The translations under genes were made by a program, and so were the position numbers. From the NCBI GenBank assembly GCA_002205965.3, contig NADL03000762.1, positions 558,001-622,000 of the forward strand: a stretch of 64,000 nucleotides of DNA. The letters are read 5' to 3'. Each line of letters begins with the position of its first letter. Within the stretch, counting starts at the first letter, position 1. The notes below the pieces were generated by a model, which did not search any database, was not told where the DNA came from, and worked only from the letters and a program-made list of their open reading frames with translations. Source of the stretch: Kappaphycus alvarezii. Lineage: Eukaryota; Rhodophyta; Florideophyceae; Gigartinales; Solieriaceae. Shown here in pieces: positions 32,383 through 44,699 of this stretch.

Positions 32383-33708
32383 CTACTTTATTTTCCGAGC
32401 TGCAGCTATCGCAGTATTAAGTGGCTGAGGACATTCCTTCTGCATTTGGTCTTTGCTGCCACAGTTAAAACATGCGGCGATATCAAGTGTTTTAACCTTT
32501 GCTCTTTTGCCTTTGTTGCGTCTTACATCACGTGGTCTCCTCCCGTATCGATATTGGCCTCCATAGCGAATTTCCAAAGTATCACTGACATCTGATGAAA
32601 GTTGGGCACGGTCTCGGGCAGCTGCTAACCTAGAATCTTTTTCCAGATGTAGATCGGCTTCAAGGTCCCCATATAACTGTTCGAACGTGAGTGAATGGGT
32701 AGCTGCTCTACTCAAGTGCTTATGAGCCCACCTATAGCTAACAGCAGCATTCCTTAGAAACTTGATGCGATGTGCATTACCTCTGCGGGAAGAAGGTACC
32801 ATTTGATACAACCTTGTGATCAGTTTGTACACTATGGACAGTGCAACAGAAGCCTCAGAGCCAAATCATACAAAGTATGATACTCTTAGCGAAGAGAGAT
32901 AGTTCTTTACCATGGTCTGCCTCATCGCCGAGTTGTACTCATTATTCGTCATTTCCACCGCCTGTTGAAACGTTTCAGCATAACCTTGGACTTTCTCCAC
33001 GTAGAACTGCATTAAATTACCGCACAAGACGTCTTGACAGAAGTATAACTTTTGTGATGCGGTGAGTTTATTGTCCTTTGCGATCTGCTGATACTCTTCA
33101 ACAAATTCCAGCAAACATTATCGTATTTCTTTCCCAAAAAGTTTCTTTTCTTTATCTTTAGGACGTGAGGTTATATCCGTAGCGATACTGTTGGGTGGTT
33201 ACGTCCATTGGGCAGTAGAGGGGTCGGCTGAAGAGCCTCCCGGGGCATATGGTACTGAAGATGTGTTCTATGCGGCGTCCGGATCTCGTAGTTCGAACCT
33301 GATACTTCTTTCGGAAGCAGCGATGAGTTCTGCAGTTTCGGCGGTCATCCCCAGGCTTGGTATAAAATCCGTGAGTGAGTTTCATGATGACCCTTTGTGA
33401 GGAATGTTGAGGGAGGGTGGCACTTATTTTTTTAGGAGGTTTTGAAGCTCGGCCCAAACGGAAGATAGATCGCATACTTCTTTTGCAAACAGGCAAGCAG
33501 GATGAAAAATATATGCTACAGACTCTCGGAGGACATCCACGTTGAGCTCTGGATCAAGTGCCATAACAGATGCAATGAATCCTCTCTGCTTTCTTGTTAT
33601 TGCTTGAAAAGAGGAGGGATCAACGTTCATCATGAACGAACTCGATGACGATGAAGCTGCATCAAGGGTGGATCTCGTTTGTTCTGGGGTAGCTTTTTCC
33701 CTATTCAA
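32383..33708 (-). pseudogene. copia gag with altered zinc knuckle
   Basis: Consecutive minus-strand pieces (33708-33424, 33114-32866, 32832-32383) form a helical gag. Pieces include QAITRKQRGFIASVMALDPE, LTASQKLYFCQDVL and RNAAVSYRWAHKHLSRAATH, ending with a knuckle CFNCGSKDQMQKEC. The normal CX2CX4HX4C has Gln in place of His, so zinc binding is probably lost. The order gag-then-pol agrees with the RT fragments downstream. At least two frame breaks occur. Confidence 0.6.
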
Positions 33709-35112
33709 GGCAATTGGGGGAGGTGGACTGCGAGAGAGGCTTAGTTTTGAGGAGGACTTTGTTTGATACAGTTGTTCCCATTGGATTGGGGTGCAAGGTT
33801 ATTACGACTTGTGGCACTCTTTCCGAAGCACTCTGTTGGTAAGTTACTTTAAGGGATTCTTACCCACGGCGATCTGATCCCCTACTGGAGGAGGGGTCGA
33901 TTTCACGCTGCTAATGAGGATTCCGCCCCACTCCCGAGAGGTATCTTTATTTTGAGCAGTTTTCCACACACCAACCCTGTGTAGTGGCGCTAAAACTGTG
34001 TTCAGATATCCCCTAGGGCTATCAAAGATAGCTTGCTGGACCATTCCTTCCCTTAATAGTAGCTTTAGCCCGACTTCCGAATCCTATTACAGTCCCTAAG
34101 CAAGATAAAAACCGTTCAGGTTTATGCCTTAAACTTTGACACCACTAACCATAGACCATTGCTGATGCCGGACGTCGAACGCTTTTCATAAGCAAAATAC
34201 GTCCCCTCGCTATATACACAGAGGTGAAGTGCGGCGATTAGTAGGTGGTTTTACTCGGAGTGCCGCTCCCCCACAGGGGTTTCACTTGCAGGGGACGAAG
34301 GTTTAACCGTAAGGCAACTACCCCCTTGGAATCCTTCTGGAGCGAGGCCACTTGACGACAGCCGCGCCGAGCCGAACAGACTGTTAGTTGCTAGAATTTT
34401 CCCTTGATAACTTAGTTTCTGGGTGCGCAGCAAACTGTGCTCCAATCTCTGTGTGACAATACACCAAGCTGCGTGACACTTCGTGCCCTCCTTTTGTTGG
34501 ACCCAGACAAGACGCAGATTTCAGCGAGCAGCTGTCGGTAATCAGAAAAGAAGGACCCCTGTTATTGTCCAAAACCAACAAAGAACGACACAAATGAGTT
34601 ACCAAACGAGTTGTGTGTGTTTCTTTCAATGCCAGGTATTAGAAGCAAACCCAGAAGCTTACTAGGTGTGAATTTGTGGTGTTATGAGATGCCAGACACG
34701 GTCGGAGTCGCAAGCTCGAGAAGTGAGCAACCAAGAATGCCAAACATTAGAACAAAGCACCAAGTGGTGAGCGCAGAAACTCTGATGGCGCTTGGATAGT
34801 GATACGGTGGGTGCAAATGCGGAAGGAGAGTGTCGGACACCACGAGTATAGCACGGGGGCGAGGGAGGCGCCTCATGAAAAGAAAGTGAATTACAGTGTT
34901 ATCTATGCGGTTGACGGTAGTGTCGAAGGACAAGGGAAGCGCAGATGGAAATGGAAAGGAAAATTATAAGAGAATATCGAAAGAAGAGCATGCAAGAAAT
35001 TAGAGAGGAAAAAGGAGAGGAGGCAAAGAAAAAAAACGATGGTGGAAGGAGGAAAGGAAAAATAACGCACAGTCGAAGTTTGGTACGACTACAAACACTG
35101 TCGACTAATTGC
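33709..35112. other. probable 5' leader of the copia element; no gene recognised
   Basis: Short frames only, including a minus frame at 34251-34445 with no family match and a purine-rich plus tract at about 34940-35060. It probably contains leader or LTR sequence, given the repeat at 35113. Confidence 0.35.
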
Positions 35113-35153
35113 TGTGACTCTGTGTCAATGACTTGCACTCAAGACGCCGACCG
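35113..35153 (-). repeat. direct repeat flanking the 30-35 kb copia element (right)
   Basis: Partner of 30099-30140, at about 90% identity over 41 bp. Confidence 0.45.
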
Positions 35154-35569
35154 CCATTTCTCCCTCATAGTGCAATTTTTCGCTCCTGATTTGACGTTGC
35201 GATGACACAGGCCTCCGGACAGGTTGGTTGGAGCGTAATTTGGGAGATTACCCAGAAGGTTGTCAGCCTCAGTAAACTTAAACGGTGTGATGCAGTTCAT
35301 GTGCCCTTCCTTGACCATGCAGCTGGCTATTTTTCTGGAAAATTCCATGATTATTAAATCTATATCCTCGTCGTTTGCACCTGAGGTCCTTTTTCGAAGC
35401 ACTTATCCCTACAGGCAAGATGCATCTGCGCATCCCGCGCAAACCGACGCGTGATTCTTTTGAGGAATTCCGTTTGAGGAATTCCGTTGATCTTCTCACT
35501 GAATTGATACACTCTGACATGAATCCTTTCGTTGTTTAGGTCCTTTTTCTGACAGCTTCATCGACGTGC
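35154..35569. other. short minus frames, unrecognised
   Basis: Minus frames such as DEDIDLIIMEFSRKIASCMV (35139-35402) look coding-like but match no family I know. They may be the far end of the broken frame to the right. Confidence 0.25.
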
Positions 35570-36873
35570 TAACAAGCGCAGCAGCCTCCTCTGTGGCAAC
35601 GTTGAAACAGCTCTGCTCTCGGTCAGCTGGTCTTCTACTCCTTGGAGCTCGTAGAACGAATAGGGTAGGAATAGAACTCTTCGATGTCCCAATCGCTGGT
35701 GCCTGTGGTCGCGTTTCTTTGCGTTCGGCGGTCTATTTGAGGTCAAGTGGACTGGTGGCTGGTATTTGATGGTGTTGGTTGACGCGTACTTGCAAAAAGT
35801 GGCGTGAGAAAGTTTTGAGGTGATCTATTCTGACCGCCAGTGTCTGAGCTTGTGAGAAATGGAATATTTGGCCGGGAGTCGCAAGACTTTTTCGTGTCTT
35901 GCGACATCGAAGATTGTAAATCAGACGTCGACAAGTGATACTTTTCGTTGTGCTCTGATTTTGCCACACTTGCAGGTGGTCTATTGAACACACTCTCGCC
36001 ATAATTTTCTATTTTTAAACGAATTTTCTTGGCAGCTTCGCTGGGGTTTACTATATAGAGACGTGGCGAATCTTGTGTTTATCTCTATAAATTTGAATGC
36101 ACAGATGTATGGCTAGAAATTGTTCGCGCCGGGTTTCTGCTCATCATTTTGCGCGCCTTCGTTCGTACATTTGTATCGTGCCTTGATTTTGTTGCATGAG
36201 TGAGGCTTGTCCCCACTAAATCATATGTTTGACCATTGCAATCTATATTTTCTTTTGATTGTATCAGCACTTTTGCGGAGGCTATATTTTGCTTCTCCGT
36301 CTGTAGCATGTTGCATTTTGTCCTTCCTTTTTGTTTCAATTTACAAGCAGTAGGTTCTTGATGGAGTTTGCCAGAATTTATTGGTTGCACATTTGAGCCA
36401 GTGACATCGTTGATAGGTGGATGGAACAGCGGTATAGGACGGGAACCAGAAAAAGGTGGTCGAACGCACAAGGGAAGCGAGAGACGTGGAACTTTGGGAA
36501 GCAGTTCTATTACTATGTTGGTCGGTGTTAATGTGCTCTCATTTGTTTCAGGAAGAATATTTTTTGATGGAATCAATACCGGTATTGAACGCCGACGCAT
36601 GGAAGGAACAGCATCTTTCGGATGGTTGAGAATTTAATTTGAATACCGGATTTGCTCAGATTGGATAACACCGGGCATTTCGACCTGCGCAATCTGATTT
36701 TGATTTGCATTGTTCATCACGTGACCGTGATGGTGACTACTATGGTTTGAAAATTTCGCGGATGTACTCTGATTTTTGAACTCAATCTGATGAAATATGA
36801 AAATGTACTTTTGAGCTGAACTGAAATCGGTGCAGAAGGCAAATTTACGGGTGGAGGCATTAAATTTGTTCAA
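35570..36873 (-). pseudogene. long broken frame, unknown protein
   Basis: A single minus frame is nearly open from ATG-like 36873 to about 35570, interrupted by only a few stops: 36634, 36085 and one two codons later, 35743, and one near 35600. All pieces are in the same phase, which is unlikely by chance at this length (about 430 codons). The product is Ser/Asn/Pro/Thr-rich and polar (SSHHHGHVMNNANQNQ early, PSEAAKKIRLKIENYGE in the middle, SDWDIEEFYSYPIRS near the end). It reads like a disordered host or TE protein. I recognise no domain. Confidence 0.4.
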
Positions 36874-37559
36874 TTTAAAGCATCGTTGTATTTGTGCAAT
36901 AGAAAAAGCAGGGATATTTTAGCGCAAAAACGAAGCTTGTTCAGGTCTGGCGTAGCCTACCAAGGCTTTGTTAATTCCTGCTCCAGCAAGAATTGTAGAT
37001 CAAATAAGCGATTGGCTTTCATTTTGTTATTTTTCTTTGAAACTTGAATGGCTAAGGATATTTAGACCGCTAGGAGGGATACTTTTGTGCTACATTAGGA
37101 TTTTGCGGGAATAATAGACTTTAGACGGGGGTTTTTGAGTGGTTTCTGAAAATCGAGGCCACTGGTAGACTCACTTTAAGGACCGCTTAGCTTCGTAATT
37201 CTACAGTAACTTAGCCCTAGATTATTTGCTGTTTACTTGACCGTACACAACAGGACTTTCTATTTTACTTACCAGTTTGGAAATATTCCAAGTTTCTCTT
37301 TATATTATACGTATTTCCGTATGGGTTACACTTGTCGTGACGTAGAGTTTTACCTGCGTTCATACTTTGCCTTTGACTTCTCTTGTTGTTACTATACTTC
37401 TTCTCGCTTAAGATAGGCTGTACTGGTTGCTCTGTTGATTGGGACCTTGATTTCCTTAATCTGTGTTGTTTCTTGGTTTCGTCGTCAGTCTCGGGTGAAA
37501 ACAGGAAACCAAAGTTGTAAGTGTTGTCGTGGGACCTAGAAGGCGGGCTGTTAAGGTTG
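36874..37559. other. no recognised gene (3' side of the copia element)
   Basis: Where the 3' LTR of the 37.6-44.9 kb copia element should lie, no similarity to its 5' repeat was seen. A minus frame (37265-37609) is polar and without domains. Confidence 0.4.
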
Positions 37560-38790
37560 CGGCTGCTGGGTGGAGTGAAGTTGAGGTGAGGGATGGGGTT
37601 CACCTGCATATGGGCCCCTTATCGCCCGAGCATGAGACACCCGAGAATCTTGGTGAAGACGTGAGATATATTTTCTTGATAGAGGATGTGCGTGACTGTG
37701 ACGTTGTCTCTGTTCACGTGGCCGAAGAGATGGTTCAAGGCTATGTCTATTAGCTTCTGACGTTTGTGGGGAGATGTGCTATTGCGACTTGTATGTTCGA
37801 CGTGTTGTTTTTAAGAAGCTTGGATGCTTGGGGGTCATGTATGCAGCAGTTGGTGATGAGGCGGCGGAGCCAGAGCGTTTGATGTGCGGCGTCGAAGAGG
37901 ACGAGTTATTCGTATTCCCACGTGTATTTGGCTACTGTAGGCTATTTGGAGCTCGACCCCGGGATTTGGTAGCCCTTCCCTGTGTGTAGGATGCCTGATC
38001 AATACTCCCGATCGGCTGTGTTAGCGTACTCGGCAGAGCTGAACGTAGCGATCGGGTGGCCTTTAGGGTGATAGTTTTGGCCATTAAAATAGGAGACTCC
38101 TGTTTAGGCGTTGGTTTAAAGTATTTCATTAACAATTTGAGTATTTATTGCTGATATTTTGTGGGGTAATGCATGAATTCGACCAGCATATTGACTTCAA
38201 ACTGGATATCGGGCCTTGTACCGTCTGTGAGGTAACGGAGGTCACCGAGGATGCTCCGGAATTGACTCGTGAGCTCGGGTGGGAGCGGAGGCCGTGTGAG
38301 TGCTTTATTCCAGTTGGTTTGTTTTAGAATCGGTATTGAACGCGATCATGCTGGTTTTGTGCAGAATGCTTTGGATGATGTAAGGTTGCAATATACATGC
38401 ATTTCGCCGTTCTGAGCGGTGTTGAAGAGCCAGTTGAGGTACGTAGTGGTTTTTTTTTGGTTCGCTTGCGTTTTGGTTGATTCTGAGCAGATTTTAGAGA
38501 TTGGTGATGGTTTATATGGAGTGGAAAGTAGGTAAGAAGTCGTTCGTGCTAAACGCTATGAGGATTGGGCTGCTGCTCTTGTTTTTTTGGAACAGGCAAG
38601 GGTCGGACTGGCTGGGATTGTACCCGTGGTTGGTGATATTCTTGATTAGAACTTGGTACTAGGTGTTTGCAGCTGTAGTTATGCCGTAGAGGTTGCGTAA
38701 GAGAGTTTTTGCTTGTCCCGAGTGTCGTAAATTTTCATTAAATCTGGGCTGCTATCTGTGTAGCCATCTACTTTAATTACCCGTTATGGC
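37560..38790 (-). pseudogene. copia RT C-terminal half and RNase H, decayed
   Basis: Minus-strand reading gives AKTLLRNLYGITTAANT and the sDPCLF box (SQSDPCLFQKNKSSSP). In place of YVDD stands AFSTNDF. Further on is FRSILGDLRYLTDGTRPDIQ followed by FEVNMLVEFMHYPTKY, the invariant copia GsL.YL..gTRPDI region (about 38260-38165). The RNase H part reads LFDAAHQTLWLRRLI at about 37900-37850, matching the WL..L motif of copia RNase H. Frame breaks and stops are frequent, and the catalytic Asp pair is lost. Confidence 0.65.
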
Positions 38791-38914
38791 AAATGTGGTA
38801 CCCACGCAGTTTCTTACACCACTGAAAGGATTAGCTTCTCCTCTTTGCAGTGGTCCAATCAGCACCCAATTCTCATGGCTATTTCTGCAGCAATTTTAAC
38901 ATGCAGTTACTTCT

Positions 38915-41085
38915 ATGAGCGGGTATAATTTTCCAAGGTCGCTTCAGGGCCGAGAAAAATCTACTCAAAAGTTCGGGAGCGATCTCGAAACAACATCCAA
39001 GGACATCACTGACACACCCAACTTGGTTGAACATACCCCCACCTTCATCTTCCCCATCACTTTTGCTGCTCCTAACATGGAACTTTGCCATATTTTATGT
39101 GATGCGGAGGCGGCTCAGGAGTCCGATCTCCTCTATTCTCGTGGGCCTGCTGAAGAAAAGGCCACTCGCGAGTCATAAAATAGCCAGCAGGAGCGGGGAC
39201 ACCTCATAAATGTTACAACAACAGAAGAAATTTCTGGGACGACTTCACCAACGAACAGCTACCCGCCGCAAAGAAATAAAACGCACTTCAACACTTACAG
39301 CGCTACATGGCCGAGTGTAGTTGTACTACAAGTTGCGCCTTTGAAAAGAATGCAAGATCTTGCGCTTAGCTTCGCCGCAATGAATGAGTCAGTCAGAACC
39401 AACACGGTCAGTGCGATGCTTTTAGTAGTCACTGCACCCGCTGAAGAGGCAAATCAGCTAGCTGAATGGAATGCCGAATACGCTCAGAACCGGAAGCGCA
39501 AGCGTCGTTCCAAATACGCCACACCACGTTTCACTACTCAGCTAGCCTTAAGAGGTATAAATTTGTGCTCCCCCGCATTTGGTGCAATTGCTCAACTACA
39601 TCCGCGGACGATTACTATGTATGCGGGAGAAGTAGCAAGTGGCAGTGGATTTTCTTTGCATTCCACTCAAGAGGCTAATAGAAGAAAGGGAAGGTTTACT
39701 GTTCAAACACAAGTGGCATTGATGTTTCCACAGAGTTATGCAGAGCTGCATGGTATGGCTTGCCCAACTGGTCGAGGGTCTGCTGTCGACTCCCCACTTA
39801 TACTTCTTTCTAGTGATACGACGAGATGCAAACTTCATCAAGAGTACATGGGCGCATGGGAGGATCTTCTCAGCGCAGCAATTTCGCAAGCAACCGGAAG
39901 CGTTACGCGTCCCAATTCTCCGCTTACTAAAGATGACGTTTGCAAAGTTTGGAATCACAGACTCCCTACCTTGAAGATTATGAAATCGGGAATTGACTTC
40001 TGTGATATGTGCACTAAACTTGCTAATTATGCTTCAGCAGTGGAAGATTTGACGACCAGGAGCAGTTTACTGGTTGCCAGACGAAAGCACAGACACGAAG
40101 CAGCTACTGAGTTTAAGCTCTATCGAAATCTACAAAAAGAAAGCAGAGATCATCCTGAACGTTCAATTCATGTCGTGTTTGACTTCGGGGAAAAGGTGCT
40201 ACTGTCACATCTAAAACGTCAGCCGGGACAGTTACACTTTGTAACTGGACTCAAGTTTGATTTTTTTGGGGTGTCTAGCAGCAACCCGGGAAAGAATCAC
40301 ATCTTCAGGTTGCCGGAGGGCCATTGGCTGGGCGGCAAAACGGTTGAAGAAGTAGCGTCAATGGTACATCATTCACTCGAGTTGCACAAAAATGGTACGT
40401 CTCTACTGAGTATGGTCCGTATTCTCAATCTAAATGCTGATAATTGCAGCGGGAAGAACAAAAATAAGTTTATTCTGTGGTACTTTATGTGGCGTTTGAT
40501 AATGGGGTACGAAGACCTAATCACTCTTCACGTTTTAGTAGCAGGTCACACTAAGAATAATTGCGATGGTGCCTTTGGAATGGTCAAGCCAAAGTTGAAA
40601 CAAAGGAACGTTGTTGGCCCTTCCGACATGATGCGTGTAATTAATGACAGTTCCGATCACAATGAAGTTGTTTGCTCCAATACCGTCCGATGGGTTAATT
40701 GGAAGATATACCTTGAGCAATTCTCTACCCTGCCGAGATCGTTTCGAATTACGAAGTATCACATCTTTAAGTTTGACAGGAGTATGGGGAGTTCATTCAA
40801 GTGAAAGAGCTCAGTACTACTGCCGATTGGACACAATTTAAGTGTGTTAAGCGGGGTGTATCGACTGAAAACATTAAAAATTATTGTACGAGTACTTTAA
40901 GTGATGCGAGAATTCAGTCTCGAATCGAGCCCTTAGTGGAAGTCCCTTCTCGGCACGACGGGAACCGCAAAAGCTATTTGGTTAAAAACGTCCTAGACCG
41001 GTACTATCAAGAAGATGGTGCGATACGGAAGGCTTATTTCGGTATTGGCTCGGACTGGGCTTCTGTAGGGTCCCAGGAAACATAA
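38915..41085 (+). pseudogene. DUF7869-like protein of a probable DNA transposon
   Basis: One frame runs from ATG 38915 to 40804, broken only by TAA 39176-39178, and continues after a 1-bp frameshift near 40778 to 41085, about 720 residues. The central part (from ATG 39350) is uninterrupted for 484 codons. Key motifs are a CDMC pair with KLANYASAVED (about 40000), FDFGEKVLLSHLKRQPGQLH, LNADNCSGKNKNKFILWYFM and LHVLVAGHTKNNCDGAFGMV. The D-N-C-S/G-x-N-K-N and AGHTK...D..FG motifs are those of eukaryotic proteins with the DUF7869 domain. These are often multicopy and thought to be transposon-related, with an RNase-H-like acidic core (family recollection, not searched). The C-terminus resumes as YGEFIQVKEL after the indel in a GG run. 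It lies inside a copia element in opposite orientation, so it arrived later. Confidence 0.6.
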
Positions 41086-41690
41086 AGAGAGTTTCTTGTG
41101 AATACATGAGCTTTTGATTCATAAAGAATGTGAAGTTTAATACCATCTATGGCCCAGTACAGACCTTGTGGGCGTTTCGGGCATAAATGATCATAGAAGT
41201 TATGAAATTTTGAACGAAAAGTTGCGCTTGAAAGAGGAGAGAACACTGAGAAACCTTGTTTTTTCGTAAATAACCTTGAAAATAGTTTTTTTGCGTATAT
41301 CTCTGTTTGGACCAATTTGCCACAGCGACTAATTAAAGTGAACGGTTACAAATCTGATATAGGAAGGCTTGTATTGTTGGTATGTTTCGTGCAAATATGA
41401 CGCAGAGATTTCGAAATGGGCAATTTGCCATTAGTGATGGGTTTCAAGGGCTAATTGGAGAGTCGTTTTTTAGTTCTCAGCCATGTATGAGGACGTTTTG
41501 GACGGTTCGTGGTTACAATTTCTTCCCCTAACTGATCAGCAGGCTTTTCTTTCGACTTCTATAGACAGTCCATGTTTGTATATGTAAGTAATTCGAAGTG
41601 AGATGAGTTTGGTGGAGCGGGGAAAGCGGTGATTGTGGATCCATCGTAATGTGTTCTGTTTCTCGATTGTTACCAGGTCTTTCTCATGAG
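41086..41690. other. right flank of the nested insertion
   Basis: No gene. The boundary between the inserted element and the copia integrase region lies somewhere here. No inverted terminal repeat matching the 38.8 kb side was spotted. Confidence 0.4.
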
Positions 41691-43334
41691 CCGCTGCCCT
41701 AGGTGCTTTTTTGTTGTAGGTGCGGGCTCTTTTTGTTGTTTAGGGTCGTAGGGTAGTCCATAGGAATGGTTCGCATTGCATTAATTGTGGCGAGAGACGG
41801 ATAGGTGGCCATGTGGAATGGTTTGGAGTTGGGGGTGGGAGCAGTGATGTATATGTTTGTGTCAAGGTTCCAGACGCGTATAATGGAGTCTTCAGTTGGG
41901 CACATGTGAAGAACATCTGAAGAGCTTCTTGCGGCGGTCTAGCTTTTGCATGGGTTTTTGGTGGGGGTTTGACCACATTAACTGAATGTGAACAGTCGTT
42001 GTGGGGTCGTCGCACCACACTGTAGCCGGTTCTTGGCCGTTGATGGAATGGAGGATAATGTCGTATTTGTAAGCTGCATCTTGGAGTGAGTCTTTCCAGA
42101 ACTCGGGTGGGGTTTTAATTTTTATATGGCTACGAGCGTTTCGGTGGGTAGTGTGAGTTTGATAATATCTGCGAGACTGTTTTCTTGTTGTTGGTACGGG
42201 GTGTGTGGTTTGAGTGTAGTTACTTAGTTGTGGTAGATGTTAAGCAGTTCGGTGGATGTGAATTCTTTGGTATTATCTACGCGCTCAGTGTATGGGGGTG
42301 TACTGTGGTTTATGTGGATGATTTCTATGTTTATGTGGGTGAAACAGTATACTTGGTCTCTTTTTGGAGAAGTAGACGTTGAGAAAATAGCTTTCCGCAT
42401 AGATGAACAATGTTTAGGTTTTGTGTATGAATCAAAGTAAAGTCCTCGGAAAATATGAATTTAATATCAGAAAATGTCTTTTTGTGTTTTGATTCGGGAT
42501 TGACGAGCCACACGTGTCTGAGCTAGTATAGATACCCAAAGTGTACTGTTTGCATTTGATTTTGAGCGGAACTTGGGTTGGTTTGGCATTGCGACACGGG
42601 TGAAAAATGATGAGTTGTGGTGGTTGCTTAAGGGATGGAAATAGGAGAGGTAGCACGTAGTGCTTAGCCATAGTTTGCATGGTACTTGGTGCTGTGTGGT
42701 TGAGTATAGGATGTCATATGTGTCAGAGTTCAGTGAGTTTATTATTGCGCTTGGGGGGTGTTCGAGGGGGTTTTATTGCGTGATTTAGTGGTTTCTTGTG
42801 GGACGTGATGAAGAGTGGTGTTTAGGTTGGGGTGATGTGGTTTGAGTGGGTCAGTGCGAGGAGTAGTTGGTGGTGAGGAACATTGGTGGCGTTGGGGTGT
42901 ATAGTGCGGTTCTTGTTTTGGTTTGACAGGGAGCCGTACGTGGTTTATTCGCTATTCCGGCTGACGCGTGAGAGTTGGTGTGTTGAACCTGTAGCTAATT
43001 TATTGGAGGCTGTAGTTCCGTAATGCCTTGGCTAATGTTCGAGGCCGGCTGGCGATGTGTTCAGGGCAATTGCTAACTTGTCCGTGAACAGTACTGATCA
43101 ATAGAGTTTTGCTAGGGCTCCGGCGAAGACCAGGTTGTACGTATTTTCTGGGTTGGCCAAGACTGGTATTCGAATATTCTTATTCTTCGGAGACTTTAGA
43201 GTGAGTGCACCATGGCATGTGCAGACAATTAGGTCATTAGTGGCTGTGGCTGTGGGGACGGGATGAGGGACGAGTGTCATTTGGGTGAAGGAGGAGTTGG
43301 TGAGTTTGGGGAGTTTTGTGGAGCCTAGAGGCAA
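41691..43334 (-). pseudogene. copia protease and integrase region, decayed
   Basis: The protease part (43334-43098) reads PVPTATATNDLIVCTCHGAL, then TLKSPKNK, ending NTYNLVFAGALAKLY. This is the copia pattern in which a protease domain ends with (N)LV.aG.LAK. Minus frames further left (42680-42432 and 42018-41699) are basic and Pro/His-rich (PCRNAKPTQVPLKIK; FTCAQLKTPLYASGTL), fitting a decayed integrase and its C-terminal extension. Catalytic residues cannot be placed. It connects the gag on its right with the RT beyond the nested element. Confidence 0.5.
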
Positions 43335-43393
43335 CTAGCTGTCGGATGATTGGGAAATTTTTTCTTTGTTCTCGTTTTGACAAGCTCGTTGAT

Positions 43394-44040
43394 TTATTGT
43401 TCTAGTTCAGTATAATCGATGTTGACCTCTTTGGCGACGGCTTTAGCTTTGCGGTGGCGTGTGTGGTTGGGATCGCGGCACTGCTCATCAGTGTGGCGCG
43501 TGTTAGAAAATCCTATAGCCAGATGGCGTTGGCACGATGTGGATCGACGACGGGGAGGTCTGTTGTGTTGGAAGAGTGCGCGCCACTGCTTGAGGAGCTC
43601 GGCGAGTGTGGTTTTGGTGAGCTTTGCAGGTCCGAGGACCTGTGTGGAGATGCTGCCTAGTGCACTAGGTGTGGTGAAGGTCTGGAACTTGTTGTACTTG
43701 GGGACGAGTTCTTTTGCGTCTGCCTGCTTGCTGGCGAACATGGATATGCCGATCGGGGCAGTGTAGTGGTTGCAATGGAGTCTGGCGATCATGAAGTAGA
43801 CCGTCGTGCTGGGTTATTCTATGTATGGTTATTTGGGTGCGAGCGTTTTAGTTCTGAATTCCTCTTGTTTAGCGGTGAAAGTGGTGATATCTATGTCTGC
43901 TGTAATCATTATTTTCTCGGTTAGGGATTTGAGGTACTTGTGTTCTTCGGTTTTTGTGGTGTCGTATCGGGTGGCGAAAGCGTTGATGAGTTGGTTCAGT
44001 GTGACCACAGCGTCGAGCTAGATGATTAGAGCAGTGATCT
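43394..44040 (-). pseudogene. copia gag, decayed
   Basis: The minus frame reads VVTLNQLINAFATRYDTTKT, then EEHKYLKSLTEKI and DIDITTFTAKQEEFRTKTLA, and two stops follow (near 43852 and 43840). It then continues MIARLHCNHYTAPIGISMFA and, near the C-terminus, RHTDEQCRDPNHTRHRKAK. The last motif resembles the (C)...H(T)...C zinc-type ending of copia gag proteins. The frame phase is preserved across the two stops. Confidence 0.55.
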
Positions 44041-44699
44041 CGGCGGAAATTGACTCAATCAGAGCACTGAACATTACATCCCGCTTGTAGTTGAAGTTTT
44101 ACTGTTAGGCGGCGCCAGTCGGTAGCGGGGGTCACCACGAAGTGTTCCCGAGTTTAGTAGAGGCTTCTGCTCCGCGCACAGAGAATGACCCAGGTGTACA
44201 GTTGCATTGATCGAGTCTTGCTATTCTCGAATGTGGACATGACCTATGGTTGAGGGTGAGGTTGTATGGCAGGGATGTGTCTTGTGCGGTGATATTGGAC
44301 AGTCGGAGGATTTCTGTGTAAGCGGAGCGAAGAGCGCATCGTCTGCGCGTAGGCGGCTCGGCGGCCTCGTTAGTTTGGGGCGGGGCGGATCCGGGAGCGA
44401 TATGTATACCACAGTGTGGGATGTTTTAGAGAGGGCAAGAGGATTCTGAGAGGACGATGGCAGTCGCTGCTAGCTTAGTATGCCCATAAGCTCTCTTGAT
44501 GTAGGCAATTACCTCCGTTTATTCTCTTTTTGGCTTCGCTTGTTGCGTTATACTATTTTTAGGTGGAGAAAGGCTGTCTTGGTGCTTTTTCAACAATGAA
44601 GCGTGGTTTGCAAGTGACTGTAACTCTGGAAGTCTGCTCAGAAGTGCGTCCCCGTGAGTGATTGTGAGAGTTTTTTGCAAATAATGTATAGTACTGCAC
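44041..44699. other. leader of the copia element
   Basis: It lies between the 5' repeat and gag. A minus frame (44412-44221), Pro/Arg-rich (PDPPRPKLTRPPSRLRADD), may belong to gag's N-terminus in another phase. No primer-binding site was recognised. Confidence 0.35.
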
